Assembly (NCBI GenBank): GCA_013403005.1
Contig: JACBOA010000012.1
Location: 1-48,186, forward strand
Length of the DNA: 48,186 nt
Direction: 5' to 3'
Source: Methanobacteriaceae archaeon
GTDB lineage: Archaea > Methanobacteriota > Methanobacteria > Methanobacteriales > Methanobacteriaceae
Below are positions 1-7,811 of the stretch, piece after piece (position 1 is the first letter of the stretch; each line of letters opens with the position of its first letter). Below the pieces are notes generated by a model. It saw only the letters and a program-made list of their open reading frames with translations, ran no database searches and was not told the DNA's origin. Made by a program: the position numbers and the translations under genes.

Positions 1-322
1 ACCCTTTAAAATTAATATAAAAAGATTTGGAAATGTACTTTTATAAACCAACTATAATACACGCAAATTTAAGCAAAAAAATCAGTTAAAAATGCCTAGA
101 TTATCACATTAAATCTAACACCCTATAAGATCTAGATATGATCAGTTAATTATCTAGACATGGGTTGCAAGTGTAAACTGATCAAAATCAATTGATATAA
201 AATCATTGAAAGTGATGGAACTTTGATAAATGGCAGGTGCACTCTTAAACCATTTTTTAAGGGCACATATCCGCCAGAAATTACTTTAATTTTCCTTAAA
301 ATTTTAGGATTCTCCATTATTT
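1..322. other. Intergenic, no gene seen
   Basis: AT-rich DNA at the window edge. I see no credible reading frame, RNA gene or strong hairpin. It lies downstream of the minus-strand pterin dehydratase gene and would contain its 3' end signals. Confidence 0.5.
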
Positions 323-619
323 CTATTTTGTAAATAGTCCGTTGATTTTTTCAGCAAATAAAAAGTCCAGATCAGTTAACCCTCCTTGGTCATTGGTGGT
401 TATCTCCAATGCAACCCGACCCCATGAGAGGTTGATTTCAGGGTGATGCTGCAGTTCTTCTGCAATCAAACCTACTTTAACTGTGAATTCAAGGGCATTT
501 CCGAAGTCCTCAAAATCGAATACTGCCACCAGGGATTGATCATCAAGCACAGACCAATTTTCCAGTTGAGATGATTTCTTCTTTATTTCCAAAGGGCTTA
601 AAAGTTCTGGAATAGACAT
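323..619 (-). CDS. Pterin-4a-carbinolamine dehydratase-like protein
   Basis: 98 residues, the usual size for the PCD/DCoH family, which dehydrates 4a-hydroxytetrahydropterin in aromatic amino acid hydroxylase systems. The signature core is present: E54/E55, H58-H59-P60, W66 and the C-terminal GGLT-D stretch at residues 79-84. The third conserved position, normally His (or Trp) in ITTHD, is Asn76 here (ITTND), so activity may be reduced or the role may differ; many prokaryotic homologues have no known hydroxylase partner, and none is seen in this window. The start is supported by GGAGAG four bases upstream of the ATG. It appears monocistronic. Confidence 0.85.
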   Translation of the reverse strand: MSIPELLSPLEIKKKSSQLENWSVLDDQSLVAVFDFEDFGNALEFTVKVGLIAEELQHHPEINLSWGRVALEITTNDQGGLTDLDFLFAEKINGLFTK

Positions 620-723
620 TTAACTCTCCATTCAGACTTTTTAACTTCAAATCTATCCTAAGAATTTAAATTTTAAATAAGAGATTTTTAAATTAAAGGT
701 AGTATTTTTTACTGGGGTAAGCG

Positions 724-751
724 AAGTTTTAATTATCAAGTTTTAATTATC
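724..751. repeat. 14-bp perfect tandem duplication
   Basis: AAGTTTTAATTATC occurs twice back to back and spans the stop codon of the TPR gene on the minus strand. One of many two-copy short tandem duplications in this window. Confidence 0.85.
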
Positions 752-1228
752 AATATTTTCCTTAACTATTTTCATAAGTGCCATGGCTTTTTGGAAATTC
801 TTATCAATTTTAAGTGATTCCTGGATTACTTTAAGGGATTCATCATATTTCCCAAGTTTATATAATCCCTTAGCCTTCAAATATAAACCGTATTTGTAAA
901 AATCATCCTTTTTGGGGTATCTGCCTAGAAATAGTTCAAAGGTGTTCACGGATTCTTGGAACTCTTCCAGGAGTAGGAGAACATATCCCCTATTGTACCA
1001 GGCCATGTTATCACCTGGTTCCAGCCTAATGACTTGTTCGAAACATTTAAGGGCTTCGGAATATTTTTCAAGTTCCATGAGAGCCACTCCTTTATCATTC
1101 CAGGCAGAAGTATAGTTTTTATCAATATTCAGTGCATTATTAAAAAATTCTATTGATTTGTTTACTTTTCCCTGATTTAAAAAGGACATGGCTTGTTTGT
1201 AGAACATTTCGGCTTCTTTAGTTGCCAT
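743..1228 (-). CDS. TPR-repeat protein
   Basis: 161 residues from the preferred start. At least three tetratricopeptide units are visible (for example W-N-K-G-A-L-Y-A-L at the second unit and A-W-Y-N-R-G-L-L-F at the third), forming a helical protein-protein interaction scaffold; there is no catalytic motif, signal peptide or membrane segment, so it is likely cytoplasmic. The reading frame is open 16 codons further upstream to 1276, but a GGAGAG five bases before the ATG at 1228 supports the shorter form. Its partner is unknown. Two related but longer TPR genes lie at the other end of the window. Confidence 0.8.
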   Translation of the reverse strand: MATKEAEMFYKQAMSFLNQGKVNKSIEFFNNALNIDKNYTSAWNDKGVALMELEKYSEALKCFEQVIRLEPGDNMAWYNRGYVLLLLEEFQESVNTFELFLGRYPKKDDFYKYGLYLKAKGLYKLGKYDESLKVIQESLKIDKNFQKAMALMKIVKENIDN

Positions 1229-1383
1229 CAAATCTCTCCTGGTGTTTGATAAGAAGTTTGAGAGGAAATTTCCCACTAATAAAAAATCATTTTTTAGATA
1301 AATTATTGTTTATATTATTCAAATCCATGTTGTTTAACCTGATATTGTATTAATAATTTAAATAAGAATAATACTAATTTTGC

Positions 1384-1515
1384 TTATTTTTTTAGACTTT
1401 TTATGATTAATTGACGAATAATGTATGATCTTGATCTGTCCTCTTTTTTGGCGATCTGGTCAATTTTTTGAATGTATTCCGGTTCCAAACGAATGTAAAC
1501 GCTTTTCTTTTTCAT
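1384..1515 (-). CDS. Small ribbon-helix-helix (CopG/Arc-like) DNA-binding protein
   Basis: A 43-residue protein, short enough to be missed by gene callers. It begins MKKKSVYIRLEPEYIQKID: a basic N-terminal beta-strand with alternating residues (SVYIRL), then a helix, a turn around DRSRS and a second helix (YIIRQLIIKSL), which is the RHH fold; such proteins dimerise and insert the strand pair into the major groove. A TATATATTT element lies about 25-30 bases before the ATG, so the transcript is probably leaderless, as no Shine-Dalgarno is seen. An imperfect palindrome (GTATCTATATAC) directly upstream of the ATG could be an autoregulatory site. No toxin-like partner is adjacent, unlike many RHH antitoxins. 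Target unknown. Confidence 0.7.
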   Translation of the reverse strand: MKKKSVYIRLEPEYIQKIDQIAKKEDRSRSYIIRQLIIKSLKK

Positions 1516-1738
1516 GTATATAGATACGATTCATTACAAATATATACCTTACGGATGAAATTAAAGGACTTGTTGAAGTTAATTTAATGATATCTGATAA
1601 TAATAACTGATAAATAACTAGTTAAAAATTTAGTTTTAATAAAACTTAGTTTTAATTAATTTATTTTTTTCTAATTTTAAATCAGAATATTTTTTTTTAT
1701 TCTTTAAGAAAATTTAAAGCCTTATTTATTTCTTTTAG

Positions 1739-2191
1739 TTATTTTTCCATCCATTTCTTTTCATAGTTCCGGATCCAAATTAGTTCCTTTAATAGAAGGT
1801 CACCATGCCCTTTGGGATTATTTTCAATCTCTTCTTTCCGGTCTTCAGGCAGATAATCCAGAAGTTTTTCCCATTCATCCACATCGGTGTAGGTTTGTTT
1901 TTTCACCCGGTAAACACTATGCTCAAATGATTCCAGCACCAGATCAATATCCTCATCATCTTCAAGAAATGATATATGCTGCTCTAAGACAGGTATAAGC
2001 GCATCACCCAGCTCTATCTGAGCAGTAAGATATGCTTCATAAGGGTTGTCATATCTAATGTAATCCACTTTTTTAGGCCCACCTGTTCTATGAATAATAT
2101 TACGCCCCTTTATGGAATCATTAAATTTCTCATTGTCAGTTAATTTTTCATCTAATTCATTTTCTAATTCATATTCGAAGTTATACTTCAT
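1739..2191 (-). CDS. Hypothetical acidic protein, possibly 5'-truncated
   Basis: 150 residues, acidic and helical, unrecognised; no membrane segments or catalytic motif. The ATG at 2191 has a plausible GAGG five bases upstream. Oddly, the same frame stays open upstream to a TAA at about 2350 (53 more codons) and encodes a lysine/glutamate-rich amphipathic sequence (RKIIIRKLTRYKLSLEKKKP) that looks like real protein, but contains no ATG, GTG or TTG start. Immediately beyond the TAA the frame contains an ATG. Either the gene uses the internal start or the N-terminal part was lost through a nonsense mutation. Confidence 0.55.
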   Translation of the reverse strand: MKYNFEYELENELDEKLTDNEKFNDSIKGRNIIHRTGGPKKVDYIRYDNPYEAYLTAQIELGDALIPVLEQHISFLEDDEDIDLVLESFEHSVYRVKKQTYTDVDEWEKLLDYLPEDRKEEIENNPKGHGDLLLKELIWIRNYEKKWMEK

Positions 2192-2351
2192 ATAATCCTC
2201 AAAATCGTTTTTTTCAGGATTATAATAATTATATAGCTCTTCAACTAATTTTGGCTTCTTTTTCTCCAGAGATAATTTGTATCTGGTGAGCTTTCTGATG
2301 ATGATTTTTCTTTCATCTTGAATTTCCGTTTCAAGACCCCCAGATTATCTA

Positions 2352-2730
2352 AATAAAATTAAAGTCATCCTTTAATATTTTTGTCCTTATGAGTAATTTA
2401 TTTTTCACCAATCAAACATCCAACTAGTTAATTATTCCAAAACATTTAGAACTTTTAAAGGCAAGCTGAATATACTGCCTTTGCATATGGGAAGGAGAGT
2501 TTAGAATTTCAACTTTATATGGGATGAGAAAAATTTTAATAACTCAGAGTGAAAATGAAATATGTATACCTTAAATTTTGTATACTGGAATTTATTAAAT
2601 GGTTAATACTAAAGTCCTTTTAATAATCTAATTAAAACTTGAAATATGGGTTTTTAGATTAATTCTAAGGGGTTAAATGTAATTTAATAAAGTATATTTC
2701 TTAAGTAGTACAACTCAATGGAGGAATAGC
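2352..2730. other. Intergenic region with candidate pdxS promoter
   Basis: No gene seen. A TATA-like AAGTATATTTC at about 2690-2700 lies some 30-40 bases before the pdxS ATG, giving a short leader that contains the GGAGG ribosome-binding site. Confidence 0.4.
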
Positions 2731-3612
2731 ATGTTACATGGAACCGAACTTTTAAAGAAGGGCTTCGCCAAGATGACCAAGGGCGGAGTGATCATGGATG
2801 TGGTTAACGCAGAACAGGCAGCTATAGCAGAAGAAGCAGGAGCCGTTTCAGTAATGGCACTGGAAAAGGTTCCTGCAGATATAAGGGCCTCGGGTGGAGT
2901 GGCCAGAATGGCCGACCCCAGCAAGGTCACCGAGATCATGGATGCGGTAAGCATCCCGGTAATGGCCAAAGTACGAATCGGCCACTTTGTAGAGGCACAG
3001 GTCCTGGAAGCACTGGGAGTGGACATGATCGACGAGAGCGAAGTACTCACCCCAGCCGATGAAAAATACCACATCGACAAAAAAAAGTTCACCATACCAT
3101 TTGTTTGTGGGGCAAGGAACCTGGGAGAAGCACTCAGAAGAATAGATGAAGGCGCAGCTATGATCAGGACCAAAGGAGAAGCTGGAACCGGTAATGTGGT
3201 GGAAGCAGTCCGACACATGCGCATGATCCAGGGAACCATTCGTGAACTCAAGGAAAAAACAGAGGAAGAACTGTGGACTGTAGCCCGGCAAGAAGAAGCA
3301 CAATTCTATCTGGTTAAGGAAACTCAGAAACAGGGACGTCTTCCGGTGGTGAATTTCGCTGCTGGTGGTGTGGCCACCCCTGCTGATGCTGCTCTCATGA
3401 TGCAACTCGGGGCAGACGGAGTGTTCGTGGGAAGTGGAATCTTTAAATCTGAGAACCCGGAAATAGTGGCCAATGCCATTGCTGAGGCAACTGCCCACTA
3501 CGATGATGCTGAAGTCATTGCAGAAGTGAGCCGGGACCTGGGTAAGGCCATGCCCGGGCTGGAGATAAGCCAGATACCAGAATCAGAGAAACTGCAGGAT
3601 AGAGGTTGGTAA
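2731..3612 (+). CDS. pdxS: Pyridoxal 5'-phosphate synthase, synthase subunit PdxS
   Basis: 293 residues, full length for the family. PdxS condenses ribose 5-phosphate, glyceraldehyde 3-phosphate and ammonia into PLP, using ammonia channelled from the PdxT glutaminase in a 12:12 complex. Visible features of the (beta/alpha)8 barrel are the active-site segment VPVMAKVRIGH with its lysine, the TKGEAGTGN phosphate-binding loop with the second lysine, and AAGGVATPADAALMMQLGADG near the C-terminus (two pieces of a longer conserved stretch). A GGAGG sits six bases before the ATG. The partner pdxT is encoded about 11 kb away in the glutamate synthase operon rather than next to pdxS. Confidence 0.97.
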   Translation: MLHGTELLKKGFAKMTKGGVIMDVVNAEQAAIAEEAGAVSVMALEKVPADIRASGGVARMADPSKVTEIMDAVSIPVMAKVRIGHFVEAQVLEALGVDMIDESEVLTPADEKYHIDKKKFTIPFVCGARNLGEALRRIDEGAAMIRTKGEAGTGNVVEAVRHMRMIQGTIRELKEKTEEELWTVARQEEAQFYLVKETQKQGRLPVVNFAAGGVATPADAALMMQLGADGVFVGSGIFKSENPEIVANAIAEATAHYDDAEVIAEVSRDLGKAMPGLEISQIPESEKLQDRGW

Positions 3613-3684
3613 ATTAACCCCATTTCAATTTTTTTTTAATTTTTTTTAGCAAATAATCTAGCAGCTAAAATTATTTCAATGAAT

Positions 3685-3712
3685 GAATTAATTCGTCTGA
3701 ATTAATTCGTCT
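3685..3712. repeat. 14-bp perfect tandem duplication
   Basis: GAATTAATTCGTCT twice in tandem, in the convergent gap between pdxS and the PepSY lipoprotein gene. Confidence 0.85.
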
Positions 3713-3751
3713 GCAGGCACTTTAACTTTATACTGCTTTATTTAATGTAAT

Positions 3752-4120
3752 TTAAGGAGCTCCACCAGCTCCACCCAGGTTTTCACCAGTCTTGGCATCG
3801 AGTTCTATTTCTCCCACAGCTTGTCCGTTTTTGTACAGGGGAACCACATAGATCTGTCTACCATTAACTGTGTTAAGCACCGGAGTTCCTGCAGTCACAC
3901 CAGGTTCGTTTACATACTGCATAGCAATGGTTTTGGCTTCTTCTGGTGATTTTATACTGCTACCCGTTGTGTTGTTGGTGTTGTTAGTTGTTTTATTCTG
4001 GTTTTGATTGGAAATATTCTGGTTGTTGGTGGTATTGGTATTTTTGTTATCAGTACATCCAGAAGTCATCACCATTAGAACCAGTAAAGCCATTATTGCC
4101 AGTGCTGATCTTTTAATCAT
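3752..4120 (-). CDS. PepSY-domain lipoprotein
   Basis: About 122 residues from the ATG at 4120. It has a basic N-terminus, a hydrophobic helix and a lipobox-like TSGC, then a low-complexity Asn/Thr-rich linker and a C-terminal PepSY-like domain (S-P-E-E-A-K-I-A...Y-V-V-P-L...G-E-I-E-L-D-A-K-T-G-E). Such proteins are anchored outside the membrane; PepSY domains are linked to protease inhibition or regulation, but no peptidase is adjacent. Two ATGs lie close together (4129 and 4120); a GAGG abuts the first, so the second has better spacing. The Asn/Thr linker may be glycosylated. Function not known. Confidence 0.75.
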   Translation of the reverse strand: MIKRSALAIMALLVLMVMTSGCTDNKNTNTTNNQNISNQNQNKTTNNTNNTTGSSIKSPEEAKTIAMQYVNEPGVTAGTPVLNTVNGRQIYVVPLYKNGQAVGEIELDAKTGENLGGAGGAP

Positions 4121-4299
4121 TTTTTCCATCCTCACAAAAATTTGATTCAAAGATTTATTGGAAATTTTATTGGAAAAGATTTATCTAAAGTATATTGATT
4201 ATGATGCACCTTTTATACTATAAATTTATGGATTTCATTTTATCAATCATTACTAGGGGAAGCATAAGAACCTTTCAGCGTAGAATTGGCTAATTAACA

Positions 4300-4320
4300 C
4301 CTCTGAATGGTGATCAGAGG
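4300..4320 (-). terminator. Hairpin just after the fpg-like gene
   Basis: A perfect 7-bp inverted repeat CCTCTGA/TCAGAGG with a 7-base loop lies three bases beyond the stop codon of the minus-strand gene. There is no strong U-tract after it, so it may be a 3' end stabiliser rather than a classical terminator. Confidence 0.4.
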
Positions 4321-4322
4321 CC

Positions 4323-5105
4323 CTATTTAATTTTTTGCCTGTGTGGGCAGAGAAAAGTGGTGCGACCACCTACCTTAATAATCTCCAAATCTCCTCCTTC
4401 AGGGCATTGTCCACCTGGATGACGATGTGGTAGTAAATAAGATTCTGGGAGAGATTGAGTTTTATCCTGATATTCTATGGCTTTTTTCAGAACTTGCTTA
4501 GTTTTAAGGTAGAGAATTTCCCATTCACTTTCATCCAATCTGTTCGCATGGGTTAAAGGATGAATAGCACTCTGGTATAAAATTTCATCAGCATAGAGAT
4601 TTCCTATCCCTGCTATGACCTGTTGATTCATTAGTAGTGGTTTTATCATTCCCTTTCTTCCATTGAATATTTCTTGAAATCTATCTAAACTCACATTAAG
4701 GGCATCAGGACCCAATTTTTTCATTTTAATGAATTCTCCTGGATCAGTGGTTAAGCCCAGTTTACCGAATTTTCGAGCATCATCAAAGGTCAAGAGGGTG
4801 CCGTTTTTGAAATAGATATTCATCCGAGGATGGGCAGAGGATTCTTCCGTATCTCCGTAATATAGGTAGCCAGTCATTCCAAAGTGTATAATTAAAAAAA
4901 GATTCTGATCCAACTTTGCGAAGAGATACTTTCCATAGCGATGGCTGCCAGTAAATTTATGACCCTTCAGGGATCTTAACATATCCTCGCTGCTGATGTC
5001 CACCAAAATCTCAGGACTAAAAACTTCAACATCTTTTATGGTTTTATGCAGGCAAGTTCCATTGAAATACTTTTTAAAGATTTCAACACTGGGAAGTTCA
5101 GGCAT
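4323..5105 (-). CDS. Fpg/Nei-family DNA glycosylase with altered zinc finger
   Basis: 260 residues, base-excision repair enzyme family that removes oxidised bases and nicks abasic sites. The catalytic N-terminus Pro2-Glu3 (PELPSVE) is intact, Lys59 (RYGKY) matches the conserved beta-hairpin lysine, and the helix-two-turn-helix segment GIGNLYADEILY is clear. The C-terminal DNA-binding finger keeps GGRTTFLCP but lacks the standard four cysteines: the first pair reads H-P-G-G-Q-C-P-E-G and the second C-P-H-R, so zinc ligation would need His or a zincless form. The family is mainly bacterial, so transfer into an archaeon is plausible. A GGTGA precedes the start. Confidence 0.85.
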   Translation of the reverse strand: MPELPSVEIFKKYFNGTCLHKTIKDVEVFSPEILVDISSEDMLRSLKGHKFTGSHRYGKYLFAKLDQNLFLIIHFGMTGYLYYGDTEESSAHPRMNIYFKNGTLLTFDDARKFGKLGLTTDPGEFIKMKKLGPDALNVSLDRFQEIFNGRKGMIKPLLMNQQVIAGIGNLYADEILYQSAIHPLTHANRLDESEWEILYLKTKQVLKKAIEYQDKTQSLPESYLLPHRHPGGQCPEGGDLEIIKVGGRTTFLCPHRQKIK

Positions 5106-5324
5106 ATGTTCACCAGTAATGAATGGTTAGTTGGATAAATAAATCTTATCTTACAGTAATTAGTATCAGATATGACTAATAAAATCATAATAAGTGATTA
5201 ATTAGTCAGAATTTGTCAAGTAGGTGATCATTAGCTAAAATTAGTAAAAATAAATCAAAATAACAAAAAAATAAAAAAATAAAAAAGGAGTGGGGGATGA
5301 AAGTGGATTTTTTTTGGAGGGTAA

Positions 5325-5663
5325 TTAAACGGCTTTATCTCCCCTTTCTCCTGTCCTGATTCGTACAACTTCTTCTACTGGGGATATGAAGATTTTTCCA
5401 TCTCCGATGTCTCCAGTTTGTGCTGTTTCTACTATGGCGGTAACTACTTCTTCTAAATTTTCATCCTGTACCACAATTTCCAGACGGGTCTTGGGTAGCA
5501 TGTCGATTCTGTAATCACTTCCCCGGTAGCTTTCTGTAATACCCAGTTGTCTTCCGCGACCTTTAACTTCAGTCACGGTGACCCCGTGGCATCCAATCTC
5601 TTCAAGGGCATCTTTGACTTCATCTAACTTGTTGGGTCTGATAATAGCCACTATTTTTTTCAT
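5325..5663 (-). CDS. glnK: PII-like nitrogen regulatory protein GlnK (copy 1)
   Basis: 112 residues. PII proteins sense 2-oxoglutarate and ATP/ADP and plug the Amt channel through the T-loop when nitrogen is sufficient. The T-loop around residues 37-58 is intact with Tyr51, the residue uridylylated in many bacteria, and the C-terminal RIRTGERG loop binds nucleotide. It lies 29 bases downstream of amtB1 and has a strong GAGGTGAT ribosome-binding site. Very similar to copy 2 at 7379-7717. Confidence 0.95.
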   Translation of the reverse strand: MKKIVAIIRPNKLDEVKDALEEIGCHGVTVTEVKGRGRQLGITESYRGSDYRIDMLPKTRLEIVVQDENLEEVVTAIVETAQTGDIGDGKIFISPVEEVVRIRTGERGDKAV

Positions 5664-5692
5664 TTTATCACCTCATGGCTCGGCAGGTATTT

Positions 5693-6919
5693 TTAGATAC
5701 GGTAACCGGACTCTTCGTGTTGAGTAATGTCCAGTCCTTCGATTTCTTCCCGGTCTTCCACCCGCAGGCCGATGATTATGTCAATGATTTTACCTATTAG
5801 CAGGGTTACCACGAAGCTGTAGGCAGCAACAGCAGCTACTGCAATTATCTGGGTAACAATCTGTCCAGGATTACCATAGAAGGCTCCAGTTCCCAGTTCA
5901 TTGATGAATGGTGCAGCGAATAAACCGGTAGCCAGAGCACCCCATAGACCGGACATACCGTGTATGCCAAATACATCCAGGGCATCATCATAGCCCAGTT
6001 TGGACTTCAGGAAACTGATGGCGAAGTAGGAAACTGCACTGGTCACCAGACCTATAATCACTGCAGCCTGTAGGGTTACAAAGCCCGCTGCGGGAGTTAT
6101 GGCCACTAGACCTGCCACTGCACCGGATATTGCACCCAGAAGGGTTGGTTTCCCAGTTTTAATGTAGTCGATGATTACCCAGGATATCATGGCTGCAGCA
6201 GCTGCAGTGTTGGTCACAATAAAGGCACTACCAGCCAGTCCACCGGCGGTTAGTGCTGAACCAGCATTAAATCCGAACCAGCCGAACCACAAGAGGGCGG
6301 CACCAATTACTGAGTAACCCAGGTTGTGTGGTAATAGTTTAACTTCTTTTCTTTTACCCAGTAAGAGAACCAGGGCCAGGGCAGCCACACCAGAGTTGAT
6401 GTGTACTACAGTACCCCCGGCAAAGTCCAGGGCACCTAACTGTGCTAACCATCCTCCACCCCATACCCAGTGGGCTATGGGCACGTATACCAGGGATACC
6501 CATGCCAGGATAAATACCAGCCAGGATGAGAACTTCATTCTCTCCACCACGGCACCGGATATAAGGGCAATGGTGATGGCGGCAAAGGTCATCTGGAAGG
6601 CGATATAGACTGTTTCAGGTATGGTGGGGGCCAGTGTGGCCATCTGGTCTACGCCTATACCATTAAAGAGAAGGTTTGCCGGGTTTCCGATTATTCCTCC
6701 TAACATATCTGTCCCAAATGCAAACTGGTAACCATATAAAACCCAGATGATGCTGGTGATGGAAAAGGCAATAAGGGACATGAACATGGTGTTCAATACA
6801 TTTACTCTCTTGGTGAGACCTCCGTAGAAAAGTGCTACTCCTGGCACAGTCATTAACATTACCAGTGCAGTGGAAATCAGCATCCACGCGGTATCACCGC
6901 TGTTTAAAGCAGGGTCCAT
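5693..6919 (-). CDS. amtB: Ammonium transporter Amt (copy 1)
   Basis: 408 residues, about eleven membrane helices, full length for Amt/Mep/Rh channels. It starts with an extracytoplasmic segment (NSGDTAWMLIS) and has the pore signatures AHWVWGGGWL with the first twin histidine and FGIHGMSGLWG with the second, plus HINSGVAAL. The C-terminal tail with LRVEDREEIEGLD is the conserved cytoplasmic region that contacts GlnK. Strong AGGAGG before the ATG. It heads the amtB1-glnK1 operon; a nitrogen operator lies about 215-230 bases upstream, implying a long leader. Confidence 0.97.
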   Translation of the reverse strand: MDPALNSGDTAWMLISTALVMLMTVPGVALFYGGLTKRVNVLNTMFMSLIAFSITSIIWVLYGYQFAFGTDMLGGIIGNPANLLFNGIGVDQMATLAPTIPETVYIAFQMTFAAITIALISGAVVERMKFSSWLVFILAWVSLVYVPIAHWVWGGGWLAQLGALDFAGGTVVHINSGVAALALVLLLGKRKEVKLLPHNLGYSVIGAALLWFGWFGFNAGSALTAGGLAGSAFIVTNTAAAAAMISWVIIDYIKTGKPTLLGAISGAVAGLVAITPAAGFVTLQAAVIIGLVTSAVSYFAISFLKSKLGYDDALDVFGIHGMSGLWGALATGLFAAPFINELGTGAFYGNPGQIVTQIIAVAAVAAYSFVVTLLIGKIIDIIIGLRVEDREEIEGLDITQHEESGYRI

Positions 6920-7134
6920 TTATTTTTTCCTCCTAATTCAAGTTTATTTTATATTTTTTTTATTTTTTAGGTTTAATATTCCATTTTATTTGTAAACAAA
7001 GATAAAATCATTGTTCTTTGTAATTAAAGACATTTTTTGGTTCTTTTTGGTTCTTTTGGGCTTGTTAAAAGGCCTTAAACTTTTGCCTATCTTTTTTCAC
7101 TTCATGAAAACTTCACCCCAATTTACCGGATATC

Positions 7135-7148
7135 GGAAGCCTACTTCC
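7135..7148 (-). promoter_or_regulatory. NrpR-type operator for amtB1-glnK1
   Basis: GGAA-GCCTAC-TTCC matches the GGAA-N6-TTCC operator described for the methanogen nitrogen repressor NrpR. On the minus strand a TATA box (CATTTATAAG, plus-strand 7174-7183) lies upstream so that the predicted start, about 25 bases after it, falls at the operator's edge; bound repressor would block RNA polymerase. NrpR itself is not in this window. Confidence 0.75.
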
Positions 7149-7378
7149 GACAACTGATCATTGCACCTTCTTTCTTATAAATGTTTCGATTTAAAGACAA
7201 TGAAAAGGTGAATTCTATGAATTTTTTTCTCAGATTATGGTACAATAAGTGATAAATTATACAATTTTTTTAGACAAAGATAAGCAATTTACTAAATAAC
7301 ACTAAATAAAAAAAGGATAGCAGGGAATTAAATAAAAAAAATAATGTTAGGAAGAAAAAAATAATGTGTATCTACAGT

Positions 7379-7717
7379 TTATATGGCCTTTTCTCCCCTT
7401 TCTCCAGTGCGAATACGAATCACATCTTCTACTGGAGATATGAAGATCTTTCCATCACCAATACAACCAGTCTGGGCACTGCTCACAATGGCATCCACAA
7501 TACTATCTACATCTTCTTTTTTGGCCACAATTTCAATCTGGGTCTTGGGAAGTAGATCAACCTTGTAGTCAGTGCCACGATAACTTTCAGTTATTCCTAG
7601 TTGTATTCCCCTTCCTTTAACTTCTTTGACTGTCATTCCATGGCAGCCTATATCCTCTAATGCCTGTTTAACATCTTCCAGTTTATCAGGTCTGATGATG
7701 GTTATGATTTTTTTCAT
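7379..7717 (-). CDS. glnK: PII-like nitrogen regulatory protein GlnK (copy 2)
   Basis: 112 residues from the ATG at 7717, chosen because GAGGTGAT precedes it; an in-frame ATG at 7753 has no such site. T-loop with Tyr51 and the RIRTGERG nucleotide loop are intact. It follows amtB2 and differs from copy 1 mainly at scattered surface positions, including the T-loop (I38 for R38, KVDL for RIDM), which may tune partner choice. There is a gap of about 95 bases after amtB2. Confidence 0.95.
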   Translation of the reverse strand: MKKIITIIRPDKLEDVKQALEDIGCHGMTVKEVKGRGIQLGITESYRGTDYKVDLLPKTQIEIVAKKEDVDSIVDAIVSSAQTGCIGDGKIFISPVEDVIRIRTGERGEKAI

Positions 7718-7811
7718 GGTATCACCTCGATCAATATCCAGAATAGGAATCATTTTGCTTGTAGTTTTTTTTATCCTAAAAGATAATTGGCAGCTTTATT
7801 TTTAAAACTGC

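Noticed and set aside
2715..3498. Long open frames antisense to pdxS
   Set aside because: They are shadows of a high-codon-bias gene; pdxS has all family motifs and a ribosome-binding site, the antisense frames have none.
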